Shown piece by piece: positions 41,852 to 52,995 of a stretch of DNA of 64,000 nucleotides. The first letter of the stretch is position 1. Each line of letters starts with the position of its first letter. Position numbers and translations under genes: made by a program. Origin of the DNA: Malachius bipustulatus. Taxonomy: Eukaryota; Arthropoda; Insecta; Coleoptera; Melyridae. The notes beneath the pieces are model-generated. The model was given only the letters and a program-made list of their open reading frames with translations. It searched no databases and was not told where the DNA came from. The DNA is taken from assembly GCA_910589415.1 (NCBI GenBank), contig OU342637.1, forward strand, positions 39,090,162-39,154,161, given 5' to 3'.

Positions 41852-43860
41852 TATAGGACCCTCCCATACTGATCCTTAAAAATAAGATTCATCAACATGT
41901 AATAAAACCTACCTGACCAACTTCCAGGAATAAGGAAATTCTGAGCTCCATATATTTTCTGCAATCATAACAAACTGTCTGCTGATGGGGCTGGGAGCAT
42001 TTTTTGTCCAGAAAATTCCAGTAACAGGTAAGTATTGATAGAGGACTAATAATGAGCTTAAAATATTAAGAAATAAGTATTTACCTTTAAGTAACGTGAA
42101 CAAGTAGAAAGCCTACTTTTTATTGTTAAAACATCCTCTTATGCAGTAAAAGTTTATCTTTTTTTTTTAATACGCGGACTTAATAACAAATTATGTGAAT
42201 TTTTAGACAGTTGTACGTTAATGGAAAATCTGACGTTTTTGAAGTTAAATTGAAATTCCCCACTTTTTTCCCAACTTTTTGTGAGAATGAGAATGAGCTA
42301 CCCTAGTAAGCGGTAATACAGGTTCCCTAGTTTGAGCCAATCTTCGAGACCGGTTAGTACCGTTTTGAGACAGGAGAGAGGGTAGTGACACCTCACTGAC
42401 AGCTCAGCAGGGAGAGCTGACCCAAAAATGTTCAAGTTCAAAGTTATTTTTGTTTACGATGTATACATTCATACCGTGGCTACATAAAAAATGTAAAAGG
42501 CTCATCGACATCCTAAACTAAGGTAGGCTGTTAATAACTGTTATGTATTAACTTAAATTATACTGCAGGATGACCGTTTATCCCCATATTTTCAATATTT
42601 AAAAAAAATGCAGATGAAGACTTCCAACAACAACAAATCATGCTAACGTAAAATGTTCTATAGTAGGATTAAGTTTAAAAAGTCAGATTTGACGTCACAG
42701 TAACCGTCCGAATTAATATTTTTAATTTCACCAGAAAATGTCAAACAGTTAAATGTCAAGTTGTGAACGAGCGTAAATTATTGAAGGAATCATTCAAACA
42801 ATGAATCGAACCGCTTACGTCAGTTTGAGAGCCACTGACAACTACATAAAATTTATTCACGTAATGACACTCTATCCTCTGTGTTGTGCATTTAATTCTC
42901 ATTCAAAACCAATGTTTCCGTATTCTTTTTTATGCGAGATGGACTGTTCAGGAAGTGAACAATGTGTAGAATCACTTAACTTAATGAAATAGTTGGTTAT
43001 GTTCTCTGCCTCAAAAATCGGGTTCAACACAACTTCATGAGGGCTTGGGGCGCCTGGATCATTGCTGGTGCTGGTGCTGCACTGGTACTACACTGGCATG
43101 GTGTTGGTGGTAAATGTTGCTAGTGCTATTGGTACTAGTCCTTCATGTCGCTTGAGGTGAAATCCTCGTGGACAAGACACGCAGGGAAAAAGGGGCGAAC
43201 TCCTGAGGACACAGTATGGAGTAAAGCAGCTTGAATCCTGGAGAGTGCATGGTGTTGCAATAAGCAATTCGACCACTTCACGTGATTTAACAAATTAAAC
43301 TACGAAGTTACTTAAACTTCCAAATGCTCTCGAGGTTCCACCATGAATAATATAATAATAAAATAATAGTAAAATGAATGGTATCAATGATTCAAAAGAA
43401 ATAATAAATTAATTAAATAAATATAAGCATGAATAATTTCGCCAGCCATCTTGACCTCGCTACCCACCGGTGTCGCAATAACAAGAAGTAATTACAGAAA
43501 GATAACATACTTACCTCGACTGAGCGGATGCAGAAGGGACTTAGCTGCTGTACATTATTAATAAAACTTATTAAAATAAAACAGGTGGTTTGTTCTTGAG
43601 TTTTAGTGAGGATTTAACCAACCATCCGACTGCTGCCCTTCTTTAAAGCCCTGTCCTTACCAGGCCGTTAACCGAGAGTCGAACCGAAAGGTGTCGAACG
43701 ATAGCATTACTGCCGTTCGCCGCGGTACGCAATGCACAGCACAGAGTACTTAACAAAATTACTATAGCGTGCGATCAAAATGGTCGTCACGAAAATAATT
43801 AATTGATAAAAAGGGTAACGACTGGAATCATTACCGATGCACTGCCAACGCAGCTCAATT
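41852..43860. other. Largely unassigned stretch
   Basis: Contains the second arm of an inverted repeat (42296-42335), a TGGTGCTGG low-complexity patch at 43060-43140 and an AT-rich stretch at 43340-43440. A minus-strand CGAG-GTAAGT donor at 43516 lacks a convincing exon. No gene supported. Confidence 0.35.
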
Positions 43861-43867
43861 AAAATAT

Positions 43868-44325
43868 TTTCAGAAAGCAAAGCGGCTCTAAAAGCCCTGA
43901 GCTCCAGCCACTGAAAGTCCAAGTTGATTTGGATTGTCAATTAACTCTGAATGCCCTAGCAAGTAGCAACAAAGTAACTCTGATCTGGATTCCGGGCTAT
44001 GCTGGATACGAAGAGAACAAACTTGCACACTCTCTGGCCAGGAAAGGTGCCGAATCCGAATTTATGGGATCAGAACCAGCATTTGGCCTACCATCTAATA
44101 TTGCCAAAACAACTATATGAAACTGTGCTGAGAGAGAAGTAATCCAAAGCAGGCAAAACTTGCAAGCCCATTCAGTACTAGACACTGACTCTTATGGACT
44201 CTACTAATCGGTAGATTATCAGCGACAGACAAGTGACGAATAATCGACCTGATATTGAATTTTTCGATAAAATAGTCAAGTCTGTGTACCTACGTTGCTG
44301 TACCAATAAACAACAACAACATTTT
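43868..44325 (+). mobile_element. RNase H end of a LINE with CAA tail
   Basis: FSESKAALKAL (the Asp block with Asp changed to Glu), QLTLNALASSNKVTLIWIPGYAGYEENKLAHSLARKGA (catalytic His changed to Tyr, last Asp to His) and the family linker GSEPAFGLP are read on the plus strand; the catalytic residues are therefore lost. The C-terminal zinc tail is missing. A 3' UTR follows to a CAACAACAACA tail near 44310-44325. Related to the element at 15342-16838. Confidence 0.75.
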
Positions 44326-44545
44326 GGAAAAATACCAGGAAAAGAAGGCTAAATATACCTAACTGGTTATATAAATTAAACAAATGAGGCAGGTTGACCA
44401 AGTACAAGTGATACCGAGCATTGTATCTTCCACCGGTGTAATAGCAATTAATTTGGAGGACAGTCTTAGCAAATTAGGACAGGTCAGGTCAGCTCTGCAA
44501 ATTAGGTCTGTATAAGAATACATTCATCGATATTCAGCAGTAATT

Positions 44546-45384
44546 CTAATCATTTGCTTCTGAGTTTACACTATTGACAGTTAGTGTACCCATTTCCAGA
44601 TCTGCCAATTCATGTGCAGAAAATGTTTTACTTTGGCCCCTCATTCGACATACCTTACCGAAATGGTTCAATTTGTTACAAACGTAACACGTTTTTCCTT
44701 TTGCAGGACACTCATAAAAATAATGATTGAATCCACACTTCATGCAGTTCATGACCTTTTTCTTTTCTTCTCCATGTTGTTTCCTCTGGTGTTGGATCTC
44801 ACTGGCTTTATTTGAACTTTGTTGTCTCACTTCTTGAACTTCGTTTACATTTCTCTCAGACAATATTTTCATGTTTCTTTCAGCTACTTCCACCGATTTA
44901 CAAAATTGCACCGTTTTTTCTAATGGTGGATCTTCTCTCAGCAGCCTTTCTTGGACTGATATGGAATTGACACCAATGACTATTTGTGCTTTTATTAATT
45001 TATGCTCTTGGTCACCGAATTGACACATTTTAACCAGCTTTTGCAAATCTGCATAAAACTTCTCAAAGGGCTCACCTGGCTCTTGCTTTCTGCTTAGGAA
45101 TCTGTAATATCCATTGTCTCATTTTTCTTGGGAGTACAATGCTTCTCCAAGACTTATAAAATTGATTTTATGGTTTCTTTTCCCTCTTCCAGATCTGTTA
45201 TGGATTGATACATGCTGCAGACCTCTGGCCCCATCAAAATTTTCAAAATCGCTACCTGTACACCACTTGGTTTTTTCTCAATTTCTGTAGCTATTATATA
45301 AATCTGTACTTCAGATTTGAAGAATTTGAAATTCTCAGCTAGATTGCCGGAAATATTCAGCATGGCGGGCTTATTAAACTCCAT
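44546..45384 (-). pseudogene. Gypsy-like gag with two zinc knuckles
   Basis: The start MEFNKPAMLNISGNLAENF (45384) opens a capsid-type domain (AILKILMGPEV); after a frameshift in about 45155-45046 the second frame continues with LIKAQIVIGVNSISVQERLL, typical of insect gypsy gag. Near its end are two CCHC knuckles, CMKCGFNHYFYEC and CYVCNKLNHFGKVC. It ends SVNSEAND with a stop and no protease. Gag forms the particle and binds RNA. Confidence 0.8.
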
Positions 45385-45463
45385 TGTTTAATTTTACGTT
45401 CTTCATTTTCACATTCAATCACAGAACTAGGCAGGTATAATCACTTTCTATTTGTTATTATAA

Positions 45464-45475
45464 CTGACTGCGCCA
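45464..45475 (-). other. tRNA primer-binding site
   Basis: TGGCGCAGTCAG on the minus strand, immediately downstream of the LTR; it begins with TGG as expected for pairing with a tRNA CCA end. This is the usual position and start of a gypsy-type primer site. Confidence 0.7.
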
Positions 45476-45691
45476 TGTTTAGTTTATCAATAATAACTAT
45501 CATCAAGATTAAAAGTATTCTTTATTAAATTAACAATGACTATAATAAATAAGAGGATAATACAACAAGTAGTCCCTAGTCACCATTATTCACCAGTGCC
45601 CCGTGCCGCGTGCCCTGCTTGTTCATGCGCACTGGCTTATAGGTATAGCCAACGCTACTGGTACCAACTGTCTATTAGTAATACCCTAACA
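45476..45691 (-). repeat. 5' LTR, 216 bp
   Basis: On the minus strand it begins TGTTAGGGTATTAC and ends GATAAACTAAACA, with short inverted ends (TGTTTAG/CTAAACA). An AATAAAG polyadenylation signal lies near its end. The PBS follows without gap. No second copy is in the window. Confidence 0.75.
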
Positions 45692-45779
45692 ACATACTCG
45701 TTTGGAATAATCAAATGAACAAAAACAGACACAGGAAGACTAGACCAGACAAACCTAACTACGCTCGTCGAATACCAAA

Positions 45780-46424
45780 TGCATCACCCACACTCTGCAA
45801 TGGAACGAACCACTCTACCTCGATACCAAGGAGGAAGATTAATTGATATAACCCAGTTACACAACAAACAAATAGAAAATCTACGGCAATACTTCTACAA
45901 AAAAGAAAGCAGTCCTCTTCACAAATCAGTAACAAGAGCAGATACAAAATATAAACTCCTCAATCTCAGCGGACAGGCATACAATCCTGAAGAAGACGGC
46001 AACCAAGCAACACAAAACACAGAAGACAAACTCAGGCCATCGTCACGGAAAACTTTACATGGAAAACACTATACAATAACAAATGGCTTACTACAGGAGA
46101 ACTTCAACCGGAAACCGAAGGGTTTACAATAGCTACACAAGATCAAGTCATATCAACAAAGAACTACATCAAATATATCATAAAAGATAAAAACACACAA
46201 GATGATAGATATAGGGAATTTCATCAATTTGCAGAAACAACAGAACACATCACAAGTGGATGCAAACTACTTGCAGGACCAGACTATACAGAAAGACATA
46301 ACACGATTGCAACAATCATCCACCAGGAAAAAGCATTCAGACATAATCTAGTAACAGAAAATAACACAAATATCATCCTGATACAGTATTGGAAAACAAA
46401 GAAATTAAATTATATTGGGGCATT
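45780..46424 (+). pseudogene. R4/Dong-like LINE C-terminal fragment
   Basis: Plus-strand frames read ERTTLPRYQGGRLIDITQL, QIENLRQYFYKKESSPLHKS, then (next frame, about 46090) ETEGFTIATQDQVISTKNY and FAETTEHITSGCKLLAGPDY (zinc-binding His/Cys region), ERHNTIATIIHQEKA and DTVLENKEIKLYWG. This order is characteristic of the region between RT and the restriction-like endonuclease in R4/Dong elements. It stops at about 46424 before the endonuclease. At least two frameshifts. Confidence 0.75.
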
Positions 46425-46799
46425 GTTGGAGGGGGTGGGATAGGAGTTAATAGTCCCTTATCGGAAGTCTCTCCGTATGGCGGATAGGGGAATGTCGTCC
46501 ATATAGATGACACCGGCGAAATTAAATACCCCGGGACTGACCATAACTAGCAAACCAGATAGTAAAGGACACAGAACCCACACAGCCCCGCTGGTGCGAT
46601 ACCATCTTTCTGGCTTAGGTGGCGTGAAATTGCTTTAAAGAACTGACGTTTCGCTGCTGTGCCAGAAATTCCGGTCCATAGGGTGAGAAACGACAATATG
46701 AAAACAATACTCTCACGGTGAAAGCTTGACTGGGTTTCTCAGCACAAACTCGTCTCAACATCATGTGTCCTACCAATTACTATGGATGAGAAAGGTCTC
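46425..46799. other. GC-richer non-coding stretch
   Basis: No long ORF. Contains CCGTATGGCGGATAGGGG and GTGCCAGAAATTCCGGTCC. May be the leader of the RT fragment that follows, or the 3' part of the R4-like copy; unresolved. Confidence 0.3.
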
Positions 46800-47300
46800 A
46801 GAAAGAATCTGAGACCTTTACCATCAATGTCGATGTGCCTCAGGGATCCATTTTATCTCCGACTCTTTTTCTAATATTTATCAACGATTTACTTGAAATA
46901 ACAAAAAAAAAAACATTATACAGTTTTCTCGATGACAGTACACTCCTGTCTTCTTATTCCTTAGATGGGCGAACATCTGCCATCGACGCACACGTGCACT
47001 CGCAGAGACCAAGAAGTTGTCATACTAAACAATGACATACAAGAGATCCAAGCTTGGGGGCGATAGAAACCAAGTTAAATTTACTGCTGGAAAAACCCAC
47101 CCAGTCACATTCTCTAAAAAGGCCAACGTTTATTGTGATGGCGGGATACTCTCTTACTGCATCGCCATCTTTTCGTTCACTTGAAGTGAGCTTCAGAGCG
47201 AACATGTTTTCACGTGACCATGTTGCAGGTCTGGCGAAGAGTGCTTCCCAAAAACTTGGAAAACTCTTCCACACGAAGAAATTTTATTCACCTCAATAAA
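46800..47300 (+). pseudogene. LINE reverse transcriptase fragment (palm and thumb)
   Basis: VDVPQGSILSPTLFLIFINDL, then YSFLDDSTLLSSY (the catalytic Asp pair, here FLDD) in 46835-47035; after a frameshift, FRSLEVSFRANMFSRDHVAGLAKSASQKLGKLF in 47054-47299. Clade not assigned. Fingers and first Asp are missing upstream. Confidence 0.75.
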
Positions 47301-47304
47301 CAAC

Positions 47305-47640
47305 AATAAAAAAGTCATAGGTGTATTTTTAGATCTAAAAGAGGTCTTTCACACTGTGGATCATACAATAATGTTAATGAATATCGAAAAAATGGGAATA
47401 AGTGCCTCTTATTCCCATTTTTTTGTTTTAGAGCTTATTACAAACTATCTAAAAAACAGAAATCAATGCACCACAGCAAATGATATAAAAAGTCAATATG
47501 ATGCAAAAACTTATTATTGTGTTCCTCAGGAAAGAATACTTGGACCAACTCTTTTTACTTGCTATATAAACGATCTATTACAATATACTTATTTATTTAC
47601 GAAAACAAGTTGCCATTGTCATGGAAACCATAATTGCTTA
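47305..47640 (+). pseudogene. Second LINE reverse transcriptase fragment
   Basis: VIGVFLDLKEVFHTVDHTI (first catalytic Asp block), ELITNYLKNRNQCT, VPQERILGPTLFTCYINDL (usually PQGSILGP). It stops before the Asp pair. A 16-bp stem hairpin at 47387-47423 interrupts the expected helix after the first block. This fragment covers an earlier RT part than the preceding one, so the two are not a single ORF in order. Confidence 0.7.
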
Positions 47641-47956
47641 TAATAATCACATCAGACTACACATGCATGAAGTTTTGTTCCAAATGAACAGGAATTAAAC
47701 GAAAACAAGTGAATTGAAATTCTATGTTGGTAGAAACGGCCTTCAAAAATGTCAAATATTAATCTAGACGTAGTGCTTCAAATTTTAGTTATTTTTCTCT
47801 GACGAGGACCAATATAATCTGAACATTTGATCGGAGACTCATATAACATACCTACATATGACATAACATTTTATAGGAAACTAATTTTTCCCTAAAATGA
47901 ATCTAAAAATTATTATTGCTTATTATGACATCCTGTACGTCCAAGCGAAACTCTAA

Positions 47957-48376
47957 TGACCGTATTCATCAAACTTCAAAATATAACTCTGGGGTTATAT
48001 TTTGAATTTTCTGACAGCTGATGATGGTTAAACTCTAAGGGCCGGTTGTTCAAACGTAAATAAAAAATTTTGAGATAATTACTGATTTTAAATTGCAGAT
48101 TTTGAGAATACGGCGAACTTACTTAATGATCTTTCATTATTAATCATTAATTAACTCTTCTTAAAGGGAGCAGAATTTTTTTCAACAATATCAGACCAAT
48201 AGTTTGATAATACAGGGCATTTTAAAATCAGTAATTATCTGAAAATTTTTAATTAACGTTTGAACAACCGGGCATAAATGTTAAATGGTCAAACCCTACG
48301 AACGCTATCAATTTTGAACCAACGGAATGGTCCAAAATATAACCTCAGGGGTTATATTTATTGATGAATACGGGCC
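47957..48376. mobile_element. TIR element with TAA duplication, itself interrupted
   Basis: Ends TGACCGTATTCATCAA and TTGATGAATACGGGCC; inside each end is a TATAACCTCAGGGGTTATA-like palindrome. TAA lies outside both ends (47954-47956, 48377-48379). A second TIR element (48039-48274) is inserted within. Without the insert it is about 180 bp. A TAA duplication fits PIF/Harbinger-type MITEs. Confidence 0.8.
48039..48274. mobile_element. Nested TIR element, 236 bp, TAA duplication
   Basis: Starts GGGCCGGTTGTTCAAACGT and ends ACGTTTGAACAACCGGGCA; arms also share AATTACTGATTTTAAA. TAA on both sides (48036-48038, 48275-48277). The end sequence resembles Tourist/Harbinger-type termini (inference). 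Confidence 0.82.
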
Positions 48377-48528
48377 TAAGAGTGGTTTCTGATGTGTCTC
48401 GAGAAGCAGCATTCATAAAAACAGCAATAAAGACATTCATAATTTTTTTTTCCGTGAAACGAATATTAGGAAAGTTTTTCTGCTCACAACCCGATCCGTA
48501 GACACACTGTATAATATAACATTTTTAG

Positions 48529-48782
48529 TGTTAGGATCCACTACACATTTGAATGCAGACATCATTAACAACGACAGGAAGGTCAATGTATTAGTAAATG
48601 TTGCGCAGGATGCGCAACCTGGGAAAAGACGGATGTGTAGAGGATCTTAGGATAGAAAATACGTAAGAGTTAGTTGATATATAACCGTCATCGAGTCAAT
48701 ATATAAATGTTAATAATATACTTCTTCGTCATTATTGTTATTGTATAATTATTCTTGAACTGAATAAATAATGTTCCTAATA
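48529..48782 (+). repeat. 5' LTR of the non-autonomous element
   Basis: 254 bp; TGTTAGGATCC to TTCCTAATA. It has a TATATAA-type motif near 48678 and AATAAATAATG near its end. The sequence directly after it (TTTGACAGCGGTGGGATG) would be the primer-binding site, but I could not match it to a tRNA end. Confidence 0.85.
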
Positions 48783-50029
48783 TTTGACAGCGGTGGGATG
48801 TCCACAAAAATGCCTTTTCTTGGTGAAAGTGAGGTGAAACAAAAATTTAAGTTTTTAGCAAATTTCCGATGAAATAAATTTTTAACATCGGTGGTGTTGG
48901 TGCTGTCGGTACTCAAGCGTCTGAGCCGCAGCGCGAGTTTTCCCGGCGCGGGTCTCGCATGGGTATTATGTGTTACCTAGGTACCTACTTGAGAGAAGTT
49001 CCGCTCCTCCGTTAACAACAATTATTAAATTTACTAGAAGCTGAATTTCGTGAATTAAAGGAAAACGGAAGCTCAAGAAATCGAAAACGCTGAGTATTAA
49101 GTATTAACGGATTGATTTCCGGCTGGTGTCGGTAAGTAAAGTAGATCAGGTATGTAAATGAGGAAGCATATTACAGGTTTTCTAAGGAAAAATTATAAGG
49201 GGGGTGAAGCAGTGGTATGTTATGAGAAACAGCATACAAGAATAATTGACCAAAATTAATGTTTGCGACTTTCGAAGTTGATGGCACTGCAATAAAGTTT
49301 ATTAATAAGTAGAGTTTGGAGGAGATAAGTTATAAAGATTATTCCAAGGTTATTCCCAAAGGTAAGCAGCTATTGCCATGTTAAGTAGAGTTGTGATAAG
49401 TAAGGATAGTAATAAAGATTATTCCAAGATTATTCCCAAAGGTAAGCAGCTATTTTTAGCTAGTGAGTTGAGAGATGCATGATAGATAATTATGGGTAGA
49501 TGAAAAGCATGACTAAAGTTGGGGAGTTCTCCAAAGTTCAAATGACGTATTTTGAATTTGATAGGTAGAGGTATAAAGCAAAAGCATGAAGCATGAATAA
49601 ATCATGAATTAAGCTGGGATAAAGCTTGAAGTAAGCTGAAGTATAATTAAACCCAAGTAGCATTTTAGGGTTAACTTGCGTCGATTCGACGTGATTTAGG
49701 TATACTAATCTAATTCATCTAGCCTAAATTGCGTGAAGTATACCTCGAATTTACGTGACGAAGATCAAAATAAGAGTAGATATTAAGTATATTCATCGAC
49801 GTATTTGGGAATTATCGCTATATGAAGTTAAGTGAATTCAATTATTGCTATGAAGTTAAGGCGATATTACTGAAATATGTATACATTCGACGTTCGTCTT
49901 AGGTATATAGAATCGACTTAATACTTTGTTTAAATAGGTACCTAATGTAAACCTAGTGCACATGCAAGTGAGAAAGAGGAAGTGTGTTAAAAGAGGAAGT
50001 GTGTTATCTTTATCTGTAGAGAGATGTAA

Positions 50030-50398
50030 TGTTTGAGAGGTATACTGCCTGAGAGGAGTAAGGGTGTTCTCGTCGCAGATGCCTGAGAGGAAAGAGGAAA
50101 GGTGTTCTCTTTGGAGATGTAATGTCTGAGGGGAAAGAGGAAGGGTGTTCTCGTTGGAGATGTAATGCCTGAGAGGAAGGAGGAAGGGTGTTCTCGTTGG
50201 AGATGTAATGCCTGAGAGGAAGGAGGAAGGGTGTTCTCGTTGGAGATGTAATGCCTGAGAGGAAAGAGGAAGGGTGTTCTCGTTGGAGATGTAATGCCTG
50301 AGAGGAAAGAGGAAGGGTGTTCTCGTTGGAGATGTAATGCCTGAGAGAAAAGAGGAAGGGTGTTCTGGGTGGAGATGTAATGCCTGAGAGGAATGAGA
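50030..50398 (-). repeat. 43-bp minisatellite, about 8 copies
   Basis: The unit contains GGAGATGTAATGCCTGAGAG and GGAAGGGTGTTCTC; successive ATGCCT copies are 43 bp apart (50165, 50208). As 43 is not a multiple of three, all three minus-strand frames read the same repeat in turn, and each stays open for 150 codons or more. Confidence 0.85.
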
Positions 50399-50402
50399 AG
50401 TT

Positions 50403-50615
50403 GACAACGTCGAGCTGAGATGGATCGAGTTTGCTGCCAGGTTGGCTGATAAGCCGACAACGTCGAGCTGAGATGGATCGAGTTTGCTGCCAGGTTGGCT
50501 GATAAGCCGACGACTTCGAGCTGAGAAGGACCGAGTTTGCTGCTAGGTTGGCTGATAAGCCGACGACTTCGAGCTGAGCTGAACCGAGTTTGCTACCACA
50601 GCTGGAATGATTGGG
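50403..50615. repeat. 53-bp minisatellite, 4 copies
   Basis: Unit GACAACGTCGAGCTGAGATG followed by a GTTTGCTGCCAGGTTGGC block; copies begin at 50403 and 50456 and later copies diverge (GACGACTTCG). It follows directly on the 43-bp array. Confidence 0.8.
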
Positions 50616-50900
50616 TTTGCTTCTATGATAAATAGGAGGCTGTGATTTCGAGCGGATGTCGTTCGATTTTGCTGCAAGGGTAGCTGGGAAACGTCGAGTT
50701 TGAGCTCTGATGGAAGTACAATGAATGGAAAGGGAAGTAGATGACTGAGTGAAACAGATGAGGTTGGTATAATTAATTGAGTACCTATTTGCTTCAGCCA
50801 TTCTGCAAACCAGTCTGCGAGTTCACCTGCCAGACTCTAGAGGACCCTGGGTCTTTCCATTGAAGGATTCGAGGACGAATCCTGGTCAGGATGGACGAGT

Positions 50901-51156
50901 TGTTAGGATCCACTACACATTGGAATGCAGACATCATTAACAACGACAGGAAGGTCAATGTATTAGTGAAATGTTGCGCAGCATGCGCAACCTGGGAAAA
51001 GACGGATGTGTAGAGGATCTTAGGATAGAAAATACCTACGAGTTAGTTGATGTATAATCGTCATCGAGTCAATATAATAAATGTTAATAATATATTTCTT
51101 CGTCATTATTGATATTGTATAATTATTATTGAACTGAATAAATAATGTTCCTAATA
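50901..51156 (+). repeat. 3' LTR of the non-autonomous element
   Basis: 256 bp and very similar to the 5' LTR; visible differences are few (for example GCAGGATGCGC versus GCAGCATGCGC), so the insertion is fairly recent. Upstream lies GGTCAGGATGGACGAG, a weak polypurine tract. Confidence 0.85.
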
Positions 51157-51160
51157 TTAG

Positions 51161-52411
51161 TCAATGTTTAAAAACAAAAAAAATTATTTTCCAAATTTTT
51201 AATAATTTTTAAAATTTTTCGAAGTAAAATAATTAATGCATTTTCCATATACAGATTATATGCGATCAACTTTATGTTAGAAACCTGTAAACTGATGAAC
51301 GGAAAATTCCATAATTGACAGGACTTGATAACTATGAAATAGCATTTAGATAATTTGTATTCAAACAATAATTGATTTACCAGGGGTGGTTTTAAATGTC
51401 TACTTAGGTACCTATTTAATGAAAAATCAGTTCTTGTAAAACGTTTTCACATTAGAGCATCAAAAATGTGATTTTATTATAAAACGTAACTTTTCTATTA
51501 ATAATTATACAGAAACACAAAACTATAAATTTCATTTCTCGTCGCACATAAATTCCCTTTATGTGAGACAAGTTGCTAGTAGGTATGATTAAGTTTCTCT
51601 TCAATTTGGTTAGTAGTTCTATTGATTGCAGTTACTTATTGGACAAACTTAATTTTTTTATACCTCATCTGAAAGCTTGGCAGAGTTGAACTTTTTATTG
51701 TTCGCATAGTAGAACAAATGTGTTGGTAAGATCATCTATTTCCCTTATTTTTCGACAGAGTATCTGCGGATTATGATATCCATCCTGATACATTTGCTGC
51801 GACAGTTGCTTGTATTGTTAGCGATAATAATTAATAATTACCCTCAATTCCCTCAATACCGCAGAGATTGGATTCTTGTAAATTTTCTCAGTTGATTTTT
51901 TTTTATAAGTTGTCTTCCGGTAAATGAGTGTAAACCTGCTGGAATCAATAAATGTTATATTTTGTTTAAAATTGTCTAAGAAAAAAATTAGTTTCAGTTA
52001 AGAATTAAAAACTAAAATTGCCACTTAAAGTCCAAGTACCTACTGTCAAATGGGGTGGAATTGACTTTATGGGGTGGCTTTGATAGATACTCATCAAAAG
52101 TTTGTTAATACATATATGTTCAAATTGACCGGAAAAGTAATCGTCCGATATCGACGCAGGCGTCAGTCTTAAGAGTGAAGTCTCGCAAGTGTTGTGTGGA
52201 TCCTGCCTGCTTGTAATTAAATTGTATCATATTTTTTCTTACATTCTAGAATCAAGTGTAAAAGGACAGAGTACAAAATCATGATATATTTGATTATTTC
52301 TTTGCAATAATGGCAAATCCTTATAATAGTACAACGTGGTGTGTCTAACCTAACCTCGTTTAGTGTCCATTCAGAGAAGGTAATGTTTGCTTGAAAAATT
52401 ATAACCGAATA
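51161..52411. other. AT-rich stretch
   Basis: No supported gene. A short GGGGTGG-containing duplication lies at 52050-52095, similar to motifs near the pogo-like gene. Confidence 0.35.
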
Positions 52412-52413
52412 TA

Positions 52414-52657
52414 CAGGGTGTTTCATTAATCAGTGCAGAAAATTCAACTGTAGATTCCTTGCTGAATTTTAAGGGGAAGTTTGTCATAAAAAAAATTTTT
52501 CTTAAAGCCTTTCCTAAGAAGTTAAATCCCCTTAAAGTAAGGTAAAAAATTCACATTTAACGATTTTTTTCTGAAATGACTTGAAATAAATACGGCTAGG
52601 TATTCAAATACTACTACCATGAAGCCTCCATAATTACATAATTTTATCCACCCTGCT
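52414..52657. mobile_element. Probable small CAGGGTG element
   Basis: Begins ATACAGGGTGTTTCATTAATC with TA before it; a worn CCACCCTG lies at about 52648-52657. Arms in between share TTTAAGGGG/CCCCTTAAA in inverse. Boundaries uncertain. Confidence 0.45.
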
Positions 52658-52814
52658 TGTTCTCTGCAAGGGTATGAATCATACTACCCCTAAAAGTCTT
52701 TTTCCAGAACTTTTTTCCTAATAATTTTTTTTATGTTTACATTCACATTTAGGAGGGCCAGTTCAACTGAAAAGGAATTTGTCTCTTAAAAATTTCACGA
52801 AAACTCAGTAACTA

Positions 52815-52905
52815 TCAATCTCACCCCAATTTTTAAATGGATGGGGTGAGATTGATAGTTATCAATTTCACCCCATAACTATCAATCTCACCCCAATTTT
52901 TAAAC
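52815..52905. repeat. Direct and inverted ACTATCAATCTCACCCC repeats
   Basis: ACTATCAATCTCACCCCA occurs at about 52810 and 52877, and its reverse complement TGGGGTGAGATTGATAGT in between at about 52843. They lie 100-180 bp upstream of the pogo-like ATG and may be its terminal or subterminal repeats. Confidence 0.55.
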
Positions 52906-52995
52906 AAAACGCTTCCTGACATACACGTATGTTTTTTTTTTCTAACACAAGTATTTTTATATGAATTTCAGATTAGTTAATATTATTGCTTCATA

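Larger units (their letters stand above)
44535..45691 (-). mobile_element. 5' part of a gypsy-like LTR element (LTR, PBS, gag)
   Basis: On the minus strand: a 216-bp LTR (45691-45476; TGTTAGGG...CTAAACA), a primer-binding site beginning TGGCGCAGTCAG directly after it (45475-45464), a leader, and gag (45384-44546). The sequence leaves the element near 44535, so pol and the 3' LTR are missing. Confidence 0.8.
48529..51156 (+). mobile_element. Complete non-autonomous LTR element, 2628 bp
   Basis: Two direct repeats of 254 and 256 bp (48529-48782, 50901-51156), each starting TGTTAGGATCCACTACACA and ending TTCCTAATA, flanked by TTAG on both outer sides (48525-48528, 51157-51160). The inside has no gag or pol. 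It holds about 1.2 kb of unique AT-rich sequence, then an array of 43-bp repeats and one of 53-bp repeats. It must have been moved by the proteins of another LTR element. Orientation is shown as plus because AATAAATAATG lies near the end of each LTR in this reading; the strand is not certain. Confidence 0.88.

Noticed and set aside
43500..43590. Strong CGAG-GTAAGT donor on the minus strand with a short open frame before it
   Set aside because: The frame has no recognisable content, is closed by a stop shortly upstream and could be LTR or chance sequence.
49856..50801. Repeat protein encoded by the minisatellite ORFs
   Set aside because: Three overlapping frames are equally open because of the 43-bp period; this is a property of the repeat and no single frame is favoured.
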